From Umbilicaria muhlenbergii (Eukaryota; Ascomycota; Lecanoromycetes; Umbilicariales; Umbilicariaceae): a stretch of 64,000 bases of DNA. Positions 12,890 through 22,758 of the stretch are shown piece by piece. Below the pieces are notes generated by a model, which searched no databases, was not told where the DNA came from, and saw only the letters and a program-made list of their open reading frames with translations. Location: positions 6,160,312-6,224,311 of the forward strand of contig KK106981.1 in NCBI GenBank assembly GCA_000611775.1. The letters run 5' to 3'. Position 1 is the first letter of the stretch, and every line of letters starts with the position of its first letter. Position numbers and translations under genes: made by a program.

Positions 12890-13396
12890 ATGCGTCTACC
12901 CGTCCTCCTCACCACCCTCACCTCTCTCCCCCTCCTCCTCGCCATGCCCTACTACTCGACGAACGCCCTCGCCGAACGCTCCTCCTCATCCCTGACCCGG
13001 ACCCCACAATCCTACTGTCCCCCGCGCCCCGCGTCCGAGTCCTACCAACGCGCCATCTTCTTCGCCTTCATCGAAGTGTTGTACACGGAGAAGAACGCCA
13101 CCAAGGCCTTTGACACCTACGTCGCCGTCAACCTCACCGAACACGACCCTTTCGACCAGCAAGGCCGCGACGCCAACGCCGCCAAGTTGGCTGCCATCAT
13201 CCCCTTTGCCAACTTCACCGTCTTGCGCCAGAACTTCGACAACAACATCGGCTTCCTGCAAGCGAGGATTGAGGAGGAGCCGGAGCCAATTGCGTTGGCG
13301 GATATTTATCGCATGGATGGGACTTGCATTGTCGAACATTGGGATATTACGCAGGCCAGGCCGGCGAACGCGACCAATCCGATTGCGATGTTTTGA
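12890..13396 (+). CDS. Probable secreted SnoaL/NTF2-like protein
   Basis: The frame is open from 12860, but the Met at 12890 (MRLPVLLTTLTSLPLLLA) gives a textbook signal peptide directly at the N-terminus, so I prefer it; the protein is then 168 residues. After the signal comes a short Ser/Arg linker, then one globular domain. It begins ESYQRAIFFAFIEVLYTEKN and continues with AFDTYVAVNLTEHDP and a late IADIYRMDGTCIVEHWDITQ-like strand. The order helix, YV...HDP, then a strand ending in a His-Trp pair is typical of SnoaL-like/NTF2-fold proteins, several of which are secreted by fungi. Three N-glycosylation sequons (NAT, NLT, NFT) fit export. The enzymatic role is unknown and the fold assignment rests on pattern alone. 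Confidence 0.7.
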   Translation: MRLPVLLTTLTSLPLLLAMPYYSTNALAERSSSSLTRTPQSYCPPRPASESYQRAIFFAFIEVLYTEKNATKAFDTYVAVNLTEHDPFDQQGRDANAAKLAAIIPFANFTVLRQNFDNNIGFLQARIEEEPEPIALADIYRMDGTCIVEHWDITQARPANATNPIAMF

Positions 13397-14544
13397 TGTG
13401 GAAGGACTGAACGAGAGAGAAGAGGTGTCAAAATGGTTCGCTCTGAGGGAGGGAAGCCGTAGAGAGGAGCAAAAGTCTACATGTCCGAAGAGCTCGACCA
13501 TAGTTGGAGTGGTAATCCTGAGTATTAGCTGCGAAGCTGGGACCGTCATTACTCAATCGAATCACACCTCCAATCTAATTCTAAAATGCAGCATGTGACC
13601 GTCAAACGTGACCAAGGAAGACACCTGTGAGAAGTCTGTTGCAACATGCTGATCTTGTTTGATTGACGACATAGGTAACGTTACAGTAAGCATTCAAAAT
13701 AAAGGCAGTGGCACAATTGAGCAAATGATTGCAGAAAAGGGCAAAGCGGGGGAAAGCAAGTAGGAAAGCAAGTTGAACAATCAAGTTGTATTCTTCTAGT
13801 AACAACGTGTAGCCCTGAGCAGGCATCTGACCCTACAGTCCAGCAGTACTGCATGATACCATCCTTCGTCCTCGGCGACAATACAGACATACCCGTACGA
13901 AAGGAGAGGGCAAAAGCTGCCTGACCAGAACCGAGCTCCGAGAGCACATGCTTGCGCATCACAAGGAAGGTCATCCTGAAGTGGTGGCCCGGGGCCCCGA
14001 CCCGCCGCCTGAGGAGCCCCTCTTAGGCTAGTGTCAGCCTCTCGGTTACTCGATTTCCTGCGTGACGTCGATAGCCCCCACGTGAGCCCCCTCCGCCTCA
14101 ACCGCACACCATCGTGGCCTTCACACATGTATGCCTCAGAATTGACTACTACCTGACAGCAGATACGACACGCTTCAAGTCCATCATTGCCTGATGAGGA
14201 GCGTAAAGCTGTTGTTCTCGACCTGGTACTGGAGGAGCCATGTCCCCTGGCATTGGTCATTATTGACGCTTTCTCCTCATTCTATGTCATGCATGTTACA
14301 CAAGCCGCAAAATTTTAACGCTTCTCAAAAGGCATTCCCTGATGTTATTGTGCTCCATTGCGGGGGTCATGTCCCTCTGACATTGGTTATTGATAACGTC
14401 TTTTCGTTATTCTACATCATGCATGTTACACAAGATGTTATAATTAGGCAAATACTCAGTATGCCTTTTACTCCGCCTCTTGACTGCTTCTCCAAAAGGG
14501 ATTCCCTGTTGCTCTTGTTCTCAATCAGGTATATATTTGTCCGC
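13397..14544. other. Intergenic region with a diverged tandem duplication near its right end
   Basis: No supported gene. Open frames on the minus strand at 13602-14260 look accidental. The last 300 bases contain a two-copy repeat that is described separately. Confidence 0.4.
14236..14515 (+). repeat. Diverged two-copy tandem duplication
   Basis: Two segments, about 14236-14343 and 14366-14515, share a series of blocks in the same order: CATGTCCC...CATTGGT, then TTATTGA, then CATGCATGTTACACAAG, and CTTCTC(C)AAAAGG(G/C)ATTCCCTG at the end. Spacing between blocks differs, so the copies have diverged by substitutions and small indels. It lies immediately upstream of the gene that starts at 14545. 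Confidence 0.7.
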
Positions 14545-15233
14545 ATGGTCGGCAGTAAGCCCTCGGCTAACGCTTACCAACCTCCAACATCATCTTCACT
14601 CCAGGCTCCGACTGGCATTCCGACTACTGCGAGCTCTACGACGCCAATCCCCTCCCGCATCTTGTCGGCTGGTTCATGGATATGGAAGCTATGGGGGGCT
14701 TCATGCTCTTTTTCCGCGAACTCATCGGTCCAGATGCTACCATTCAGATTCTCATGCCTTCCCTACATTTCTACACCATCCCCTTACCTCTTCACATCCC
14801 AGAGGAACTACAACCCCTCAAGTTCCGCGGCGAGTTGCATCGCTGCAACCAGCCATATATCTATCTCAACGTCCCCTGCGGTAAGCCTAAGATATTCGAC
14901 GGCGTCTGTAACATGGGCCCCGAGTGGCTTGAAATGCAGCTTCTCACATACAAAAAGGATCAGAAGAAGAAGAAGAAGATCTGCTCGGGGGTGGCGGCTG
15001 GTACAGCAGGTGTGGTTTGTGGCATGGTTGGTGGAATCGGTGTAACTCTCCTTGTAACAGTTGTCTTGTGTCCTCCGCTCGGAGCTGCGGCTATCGCAGC
15101 GGCGGAGGCAGGAGTAGCAGCGAGCGCTGGGGTGGAATTTGCTATTGGTGGGAGTTTGGTGCTTGGGACAGCGGGCGGAGGCGCGTTGAGTGCAATAGGT
15201 GCGGATAAGGTGGTGGAGCACAATTGGAGATGA
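14545..15233 (+). CDS. Unknown protein with a hydrophobic Gly/Ala-rich C-terminus (two exons)
   Basis: I propose exon 1 at 14545-14554 (MVG plus one base) and exon 2 at 14605-15233. The intron has a clean GTAAGC donor, CTAAC-like branch sites and a CCAG acceptor, and the join keeps frame, giving 212 residues that start MVGSSDWHSDYCELYDANPL. Without the intron the frame could only begin at the internal Met at 14676. The N-terminal half is soluble with several Cys (DYCEL, RCNQPY, VPCGK, GVCNMG). A basic run of Lys (about residues 135-145) is followed by two long hydrophobic Gly/Ala-rich segments that look like membrane hairpins. No family recognised. The region upstream carries a tandem duplication. 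Confidence 0.55.
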
Positions 15234-16110
15234 GTGCAAGAATTGGCTGATTGAGAAGGATTGAAAGGTTTCTTGTTCGTCCGGCTGCCCGAGGCCTTTC
15301 TTTGCTTAATCCTCGATAATGGATAAGCACAGATGCCTAGGGAATGATGTTCCGGGATGGGCTAGGCATGTGCATCGCAATCACGTCTACGACTTCCGTG
15401 GCTTCTCTCTTCCACTGATATAAAGCGGCGGAGGTTGCACTTCTTAGCTATAGTCTCTTAGAGTCTGCACATCATCTTCAGCGATGACGGTGTCTAGTAT
15501 TGCTGGTGATCAGAGCGTGCTCATGTCATGGAGATGATTTGACCAATCTCACTTCAAGTTTGTTGTTCATGCTAAACCCAGTGGCAAGCCATGACTTGAC
15601 AAGAACCCATTCGCAATCTGTTCATGAGTCGCAGAAGCTAATCTGTGACTCGAATCTTGCTGATGTTTATCATTCTCATCAGCTCATTGCCTTCTACTAC
15701 AGCCTCCAAGCTTTCCCAGCATCAAAAAAGATGTTACTGAATCTATTCTCTTACGTGTCTTAAAGTCCGACTAGTGCCACTGTTTATCTTGTGTTCAGGC
15801 ACACGGGATGCCCAGTCCTCTTGAGTCTGTGGTCGTCTCTGACAGCCACAGCATGTTATAACAGTATAGAACCCTCGTGTCGAACCACAGGGTTTTCTTA
15901 CAAGCACTTCGACCTCTACCAGCTCAAAAAAATCCATTGAGAAGAGCAGATAAATTACACTTTTCTATATCATACAATCCAAGCACAGGCTCACATGCAG
16001 ATAAAACCAAAAACATATTAATACAAACCGCTACCAATACAGCACCATCACCAATCCCCTTTTCACTTGCCCTACCCAACCACATCCACCAAACCACTCC
16101 CACACTCGAA
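15234..16110. other. Intergenic region between convergent genes
   Basis: No supported gene. The stretch contains A/T-rich sequence with C-rich patches near 16030-16120, the 3' flank of the minus-strand gene that follows. A 14-base string GGATGCCCAGTCCT near 15806 recurs near 17882. Confidence 0.35.
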
Positions 16111-16707
16111 CTAAATCCCCAAAGGATTGGCCGCCGAACCCCGCCCATACCCGCCTCCAACAGTCCCAACATTCTTCTTCGCCGGCGCCGCCTTCCCCGC
16201 CACCGACCCAACCGGAGATTTCGCCGCCGCGGCCTTCACTCCTCCCGTGGCAGCACCAACACCTTTCTTCGGAGCGGACAAGGCCTTCTGAGCCGGCAAA
16301 CCTTTAGGAGCCGGCACCGCCTTCTGGGCCGGCACTCCCTTCGCAGCGGGCCCCGCCTTCGGAGCCGGCGCTTTCTTACTCCCCCCCGTCGACAGCCCCG
16401 ACCCGATTCTCGGCGCCACGACCGCCCTCCTGCCCCCCGACACACTATCAGTCAAGCCCAACGGGTTGGCCGCACTGGCGGCCCTTGCCCCGGGGGCCTG
16501 CGTCCAGTCCTTGATGGCGTTGCCGTAGTCCTTGGCGGCGTTGCCGTAGCCGCGGATGGTGCTGTCGATGCTTTCGCCGACGCCGTTGATGCTGTTGCCG
16601 ACGGAGGCGACGGCACCGCCGGCGAAGTCGCCCGCGCTGGCGACGGTGCCGGAGATGGCGGACGAGACGGCGGAGGAGAGGGTCGAGGTGATCCATTGGG
16701 TGGCCAT
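16111..16707 (-). CDS. Ala/Lys/Pro-rich protein with an amphipathic N-terminal half
   Basis: Minus-strand frame of 198 codons. The first about 75 residues (MATQWITSTLSSAVSSAISG and onward) are low in charge and rich in Ala, Gly and Ser with a regular spacing suggestive of amphipathic helices, as in LEA-like or lipid-binding fungal proteins. The second half is a disordered basic tail made of repeated Ala-Pro-Lys-x-Gly motifs (APKAGPAAKGVPAQKAVPAP). It ends GRGSAANPLGI, echoing an earlier SAANPLGL. Function unknown. It begins only 48 bp after the stop of the next minus-strand gene, which also has an Ala/Lys/Pro-rich tail, so the two may share a transcript or be parts of one gene. No GT...AG intron could be found that joins them in frame. 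Confidence 0.6.
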   Translation of the reverse strand: MATQWITSTLSSAVSSAISGTVASAGDFAGGAVASVGNSINGVGESIDSTIRGYGNAAKDYGNAIKDWTQAPGARAASAANPLGLTDSVSGGRRAVVAPRIGSGLSTGGSKKAPAPKAGPAAKGVPAQKAVPAPKGLPAQKALSAPKKGVGAATGGVKAAAAKSPVGSVAGKAAPAKKNVGTVGGGYGRGSAANPLGI

Positions 16708-16755
16708 TTTAATGGGGCAGGGGTCGTGGGACGGACGGAGCGTGCGAGGTGCGGT

Positions 16756-17190
16756 TTAGGCGGCGGGTTTGGACGGGGCTTTGGGTTTGGGGAGGTCTTT
16801 TTTGGGGGCGGCGGGTTTGGCTTTGGAGGCGACGCTGCGGGCGACGCTGGGGGCGACGCTGGGAGCGATGCTGGCGGCGACGCTTTCGGTGTCGGAGAAG
16901 TTGTCGGCTTGTTTGGCGGGTTTGGGTTTGGGTGCGGCGGCTTTGGGGGCGGCGGCTTTGGCTTTGGGAGCGGGTTTCTCCTTTTCGTCTGGAAGCTCGG
17001 TGATCCGCGGGCCGGTGATCTTAGGGGGCCTGGGAGCGTCTTTGGATGGCGGCGGGAGGGGCTTCGGGGGGAGTTTGGGAGCGGTGCGGGTTTTCCAGGC
17101 GGGCTTTACTTTGGGGGCACCTTGGGCGCGGGTGGCGGTGATGTTGATGAAGTCGGTGTCAAAGAAGACGTCAAATGAGATATTCGGCAT
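16756..17190 (-). CDS. Pro/Ala/Lys-rich protein
   Basis: Minus-strand frame of 144 codons starting MPNISFDVFFDTDFINITAT, a short hydrophobic/acidic segment, followed by a basic disordered region (KPLPPPSKDAPRPPKITGPR, then alternating Pro-Lys-Ala). A Ser/Val/Ala repeat (SIAPSVAPSVARSVASKAKP) lies near residues 105-125. Composition gives the only clue; no known domain. It lies 48 bp upstream of a similar basic protein on the same strand. Its upstream region (17191-18227) is shared divergently with the acyltransferase gene, whose tail has the same Pro/Ala/Lys composition. Confidence 0.55.
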   Translation of the reverse strand: MPNISFDVFFDTDFINITATRAQGAPKVKPAWKTRTAPKLPPKPLPPPSKDAPRPPKITGPRITELPDEKEKPAPKAKAAAPKAAAPKPKPAKQADNFSDTESVAASIAPSVAPSVARSVASKAKPAAPKKDLPKPKAPSKPAA

Positions 17191-18227
17191 TGGGAAACGA
17201 TTTCTTGGGGTGGTGAAATTGAGTGTGGTGGCGGTTTGGAAAGAAAAGGAAGATAATGGGGGAGAGATGGTAGAAGAATGATTGCATTAATATGAGCAGG
17301 CTAACTGGTAATTCGTCACTCGGCGGTCTTAGGCGCTGGGCGACGTCATCAGGAGTGTCGGTTTTGCCATTACAAGGAAGGGCGCATTGCCCTTGCCTGG
17401 GGATCGCCATCCGCTGGCCTATCGTCGCACCGGCTGGGTCTCGATCCTCTGCATGGATGGCTCAGCCCGCGCCATACGCCACACATTTCCGCTTTGGTTG
17501 AAACACACAAGCACGTGCAAGTGGAAAAGGACAAAACGGCATCGGAAAAACGGAGCAAGCGTTTTCAAATGAGCAGTGTATAATCCCCATATTCTTATCA
17601 ACGCAGAACTGTAGATATGATTGCAAGAAGCCCACTTCAGCTAGGGCAGTGTCGTGGAAAGAAGAACATCATACTCTCGCTCAAGGTTGGCTTTACAACG
17701 CTTCGTTGCTCGGCAAAGCCACTCTGATCCACCCAAAACTTGGCAGTATCCCTGGCTTCTGCCCGGCATCAAAGCAAGTTCCATGCTGTGGGGAAGCCCT
17801 TACGTCGTGCTTGACACCATTGGCTCGCGTCATGATACACCGCCACAATCGCTGTGGTTTGCATGAATAGGGGACGACATCGGATGCCCAGTCCTTTGGT
17901 TTCTTTGTTCGTCCACGGGATTTGTGATGTGTCCTGACGTATGTACGCCTCCGCCGATACGCGAAACAGACGCCATATCGGGAGGATCCGTCCAAATGTC
18001 CGTTTGCTTCCGTACTTGAAGTTACGGCATTCGTCGCGGTTCACATGCTTGGATTTCGACATCACACGAGCGAATAATACTGTTTGGGTGGTTACTGCTT
18101 TATGTATGCAAACACATATCTGTAAGAGTAGAGCTGGACATGTATAGGGCATAGAGTTCTTTTCGCATCAACCCTGAATGAGTGGCGTTGTGGTTGCACC
18201 GGGCCACTGCAACTTCGAAGCACCACC
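17191..18227. other. Divergent intergenic region
   Basis: No supported gene. It separates the minus-strand Pro/Ala/Lys-rich gene from the plus-strand acyltransferase gene and presumably contains both promoters. Open frames here are shadows without recognisable content. Confidence 0.4.
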
Positions 18228-20148
18228 ATGTCAACTTCTAAACTAGACCTTGGTGCTGGCGTATCAAACACTGTCCAAGAGCCATTTCCTCCAGGAACAC
18301 CGGCCCAGCATGGCGAAGCTTCGCAGTTCTCACGCATACTCGCGCTGGGTTCGTACTTTATATCAGGATGCATGGCGTAAGTTTCTCTCCCCTGAGGTAG
18401 AAGCATAGCAGATTAATGGGACTGTCACATAGGATCAATGCTTCACAATTTCTTGGCGCTCCGTTGTATCTGGTCAATGAAAACTGGTATAACGCGTGGA
18501 TAGCATTCACCAAACAGTCGTTTGGACTACTTACCACCACTATGACCCAATGTTGGGCTCCGACAGTTATAAGAGCGAGTGGAGACGCCAGCGTCCGAGG
18601 ACAGTTGTTGAAGACAGCGGATGGAAATCTGTTATGTAATTTCCCGCAGAGACTTGTTCTCATAGCAAATCATCAGGTGCGTCATCTCAAGTAGTATCAA
18701 AATCTGAGGCTAATGAACGAGCAAAGATATACACGGACTGGATGTATTTGTGGTACATAGCCTACACGGCCGACATGCACGGCCGCCTTTTCATCATTCT
18801 CAAGGAATCTTTGAAACGCATCCCCGTCATTGGATGGGGCATGCAACTCTCACAGTTCATCTTTCTAAAACGGAATTGGGAGAAAGACAAGCCCAATATG
18901 GCTGAGCATTTGCAGAAACTCAATCAAGCGGCTGATCCAATGTGGTTGATGATCTTCCCAGAAGGAACGAATCTGGCTACTTGCACGAGAGAGAAAAGTG
19001 CGGCATACGCCGAGAAAAGAGGCATTCGAGATATGCGGCATCAGCTGCTGCCACGGACTACAGGCCTTGAATTCTGTTTACAGCAGTTGCGACAGACGGT
19101 GGGTTACGTCTATGACTGTACTATTGCCTACGAGGGCGTACCGTATGTTATGATCCTGGAATTCTGAAATATTGATAGTGCTGCTAGACTAACATTTTTA
19201 AGCCCCGGAGAGTACGCTCAGGATATATTCACCCTCCGAGCAGCATATGTTGAAGGCCGCCCTCCAAAGTCTGTCAACATGTATTGGCGCCGTTTTGCAA
19301 TATCTTCCATACCTATAGACAACCCTCAAGCGTTCGAAATCTGGCTCCTAAACCGTTGGTACGAAAAGGACAATCTTTTGGAGTACTACCATCGCAACGG
19401 CCGCTTTCCGGCTGACGTCGGAGTCGAGAAAACGGCTTCCGGGAAGATTCGTCGAGGTGCTGGCTATATCGAAACCGAGATCAAATCCTTTCGTTGGTAT
19501 GAGTTCATGCAGATTTTCGCCCCAATCGGTCTGTTTGCTTTGGTGTTGTACTCTTTCTACGGCTCGTTGCCGGGGAACGTTTTAAAGACCATCGTCGACA
19601 AAGTGGGTGCCGCTGAGCAAGAGCAAATGAAAATCCAGCAACAGGAGAAGAAACCACCGACAGCAGCCCCACAAACCGCCTCTAGAATTGCGAGCAAAAA
19701 AGCAGCGGCAGCCCCGAAACTTCCAACGAAGAAGAAACCTATCCGGCAAGCCCCCGCCAAGGCAACCAAACCCCCGAAAGCTGTGCCAGCTGCACCATCA
19801 ACCAAGCAGCCCACGACGAACCCAGCCAAGAAGCCGCAGCCGAAAGCGAAGCAGGTGGCCGCAACCTCGAAGCCGCCAAAGCTCGACGTACCACGTGCCG
19901 TCCCGCCCACAGTCAAAAAACCAACCGTCAAGCCAGCTGTCAAGCCGGCCATCAAGCCGGCCGCCAAGCCCGCAGCGCCCAAGAAGCCGGCCCCGACGAA
20001 GCCAGCCGCGACGAAATCGTCTCCTGAAGCAAAGTCCAAAACCTCTGCGGCGCCGAAGAAGCCGGCGACGACGCCGAAAACGAAGCCGTCTGTGCCGAAA
20101 CCGGCAGTCAAGCCTGCGGCGCCGAAGAAAGTGGAGAAGAGAGCCTGA
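18228..20148 (+). CDS. Lysophospholipid acyltransferase with a long basic Ala/Pro/Lys tail
   Basis: Member of the PlsC/LPLAT family, related to fungal Cst26-like and animal LCLAT/AGPAT proteins that move acyl groups to lysophospholipids in ER membranes. Exons 18228-18376, 18433-18676, 18727-19142 and 19203-20148 join in frame for about 584 residues. Catalytic motif I NHQIYTDW (His and Asp of HX4D) lies near residues 129-136 and spans an intron. Motif III FPEGT is near 208-212. Hydrophobic segments occur near 40-65 and again around 375-395 (FMQIFAPIGLFALVLYSFYG). After about residue 415 the protein becomes a tail of about 165 residues of Lys, Ala and Pro (KPAVKPAIKPAAKPAAPKKP), like a histone H1 tail. 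That tail is unusual for this family. The start is the first Met with a good exon 1 frame; the order of motifs makes the family call firm. Confidence 0.88.
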
Positions 20149-21136
20149 CCTGAAAAGGGGTGATGTATGAGTGAAATAGATGTATTTGATACCACCACAT
20201 AACTGTAATAATCTCGCTATTCAAGCCCTCCTTGCTTTCTCCCATGCTTGTGAGAACGTCCCAACTCGCCAAAAGGACTCGGGGACGATAAACAAATTCT
20301 GGTGCGCCATCACCCCCCAGCCCTAAGACTGGACAGGACCGGACCATACCGAATCCATCAACCCAGTCCGTTCCATCACCACCCACCCCGACGAACTTGG
20401 CATCGAGTCTCGACTGTCCGAAGCCGAAGCTCTTCGATCAGTGGCTGCAAAAACGCCATCCTCATCGGACCGGCATGGGGAGGAGTCAGGAGCCCGAACG
20501 GACGGCCTGGATTCGTTCGGTTGGATTCGTGTTGCGTGTGAGCAGTGGACTGAGAAGCGTCCATCTACTGATACGCGTCTGCGGGCGCCTCGGCGTCGAC
20601 CTCGGGCGTTGTACACTAGGTCTGATTTAGGGGGTGGGAGTAGTTCGAACAGACGGACTGAATGCGGTCGATCTAGGACTGTCAAAGCCTTGGAGTGAAT
20701 GAGTAGCACTACTCCCACACCTGGTCTGATTTTACTCAACCTTTGTGTTTTTGATGTCGCTGGCATGTTTGTCTTCTTTGTGATCTCTGATGTTTATTCC
20801 AGGCGCCAAACAATATGTCTTCAGTATTTGTTCCAATAGATCTTTTAATAGGTCTTCTATGTGTTTTCTAGATTTCTTCCATGGTCAGATTAATTTACTC
20901 CAAGTATATTGCGTACTGCAATACCTATCGTTATTATACCATCACGGAAACAAAAACGGGGCTTAGTACAGTAAATAATTCATTGTCTGAAAGCTGGCTA
21001 ACTTATTCCTTCACAAAGGTATCGGTCTTTTAGTAACCTTCACCCACAAGTTCCTCAATTGATACGCCTCAACGCTATGCTACCACCCTCCAAAAGAGCC
21101 CAACGCCTCATAATGCGTCCCAACACCCCCTCAACC
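20149..21136. other. Intergenic region between convergent genes
   Basis: No firmly supported gene. A plus-strand frame from about 20340 to 20698 has fairly protein-like codon use (ESRLSEAEALRSVAAKTPSS) but lacks a start or a convincing upstream exon, and it ends in a basic Arg-rich stretch. From 20700 to 21060 the sequence is A/T-rich, as expected of 3' flanks. Confidence 0.35.
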
Positions 21137-22391
21137 CTACTTCCCCTTCCCCTTCCCCTCGCCACCACTTTCCGTCCCACTCACGTCCTTCCTCCTCGTC
21201 CCCGCCCGCAGCGTCTGCCCAGCTCCTTGAAACTTCGGCTTCGTCTCATCGACCACCTTCTGCTCGCCGCTCTTCTTAACAGGCTTGATCTCATAGCCGA
21301 AAAACAATTTATTGGGCGGTAGGCGCAGAGGCTGCGGCCCGTTGGTCCGTCGGATGGGAGTCGGAGTGGGGTTGGTGGATGTGCCCGCCACTGGGGTAGA
21401 CGGATTAGGCGTAGGTGCTTTGCTGCCCTTCTTCGCGTTGAGCTTTTGACCACCGAGGAGGAAGTTGGAGGAGACGGCTTTGGCGCCTGCGGCCGCGGCG
21501 GTGGATGTAGGCGCAATCGAAGCGTAATTGATGGCTTGGGCCATGGTACCCTGGTTGTGCAGCATGCCTCCGGCGGGGAGGCCTCCGGTCACGCTTCGTG
21601 GTGTGCTTGTCCCGCTGGGTCTCTTTGGTTCTTCGTATCCAACCGGAGCGGCGAAGTCGACCTCCAGGTCCGTCTCTAGAACACTGATCGCGTTTTTCTC
21701 TGTCTCGGGCTTCGTCTCCAAGACGGCCATTTCGTAGGTCTGATCGTTGTAGGCGAAAGTAAACACGTCGCCTTTGGTCAGACAGGAGAAGTTACGAAAG
21801 GCGTTTTCAAGGACGGCTTTGGGGTCGGAGATGTCTAGGAAAGAAGTAGATTGGGCTTGGAGTTTGATGAACTGGCCAGACGGGAGATCGGTGGATTTGA
21901 TTTGGAGGAGGTCACCGGGTTCGAGGAGGAGGGTTTGCATAATCTGTCAAGCCCCACACAAACAAATGAGCGGGTGATCAGGTTGACGAGACACTCTTCT
22001 GGACAACGTACCCAGAACGGTAGATAGATCTTCCCCTCTTCTGCGATGAACTCGAGTACACCGGCGTGTGTCATTCGTTCCTTGGCGCCGTTGATGAGTT
22101 CGAACAGCATGGGGTATGTGATTTCCAGTCGAGTGAGCTTGTCGAGCGCGCTCGGCGGCATGATTACCTTTCCACCATGGTTGACGTTGTCTCGTTCTGG
22201 GCCAGGCAGCATAGCCACGGGGTAGCAGCGATAGTATTCATCGAAGCGGCGGGCAGGTGTCATAGCAGCTCTTCGCCTCATGGCGGAAGGGTACATACCC
22301 CCGCCCATCATCGTATCTTCATCGTAGTAGCCGCCGAACTAGATAGCAAGTTAGAGAGGTTGGCGGCTTTTAGAGGATATGATATTACCAT
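21137..22391 (-). CDS. UFD1: Ubiquitin fusion degradation protein 1
   Basis: Ufd1 pairs with Npl4 as the cofactor that brings ubiquitinated substrates to the Cdc48/p97 unfoldase in ER-associated and nuclear protein degradation. Minus-strand exons 22391-22389, 22338-22012 and 21943-21137 give about 378 residues. The double-psi barrel domain occupies about residues 20-200, with conserved [43 protein letters not shown] and [15 protein letters not shown]. The C-terminal half is disordered and ends in the Npl4-binding type segments [17 protein letters not shown]. The intron at 21944-22011 falls in the FW|IMQTL junction. The first exon is the ATG alone: no other in-frame Met precedes [14 protein letters not shown]. 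If that intron is not real, translation would begin at the internal Met-Met of exon 2. It is divergent from LIN1. Confidence 0.92.
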
Positions 22392-22758
22392 GACGGCCGT
22401 AGTAGAGACGTTGGCACTAAGTGGCAAAGTGGAGAAGACGACAGTAGTGGCGAAAGGTAAGTGGTCTTTCAGACACCAAGGAGCTGGTGTAAAAGGTTGT
22501 TGAAATGGAAGCTCGAAAGGGTGCTGAGAGGTGGTGTTAAGAGCTTGGAGCTCTGGAAGACGGCGAGCTGCCTGCGGAATGACGCAGCTGGAACGTTCCG
22601 TCCGACATGATTCTTGAGCTCAACCTCTACACGTACATTACTCCTACACAAGCACTGATTTTAATTCATCACTTACACGACTAACCTACATTGCGATCTA
22701 AAGTCGATTGGATATAACAATCTAGTTGATCTGAGCTGCATACCCCACCAATCCTAGC
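22392..22758. promoter_or_regulatory. Shared divergent promoter region of UFD1 and LIN1
   Basis: About 370 bp between the starts of two divergent housekeeping genes, with no open frame of interest. Both promoters must lie here. I did not recognise a specific factor site that I would defend. Confidence 0.4.

Noticed and set aside
15806-17896. Shared 14-base string GGATGCCCAGTCCT at two sites
   Set aside because: Too short and without further flanking similarity to call a repeat.
20302-20766. Possible small gene between the acyltransferase and UFD1
   Set aside because: The plus-strand frame ESRLSEAEALRS... has decent codon use, but an in-frame stop precedes it and no start or upstream exon with usable splice sites was found. 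Transcript data would be decisive.
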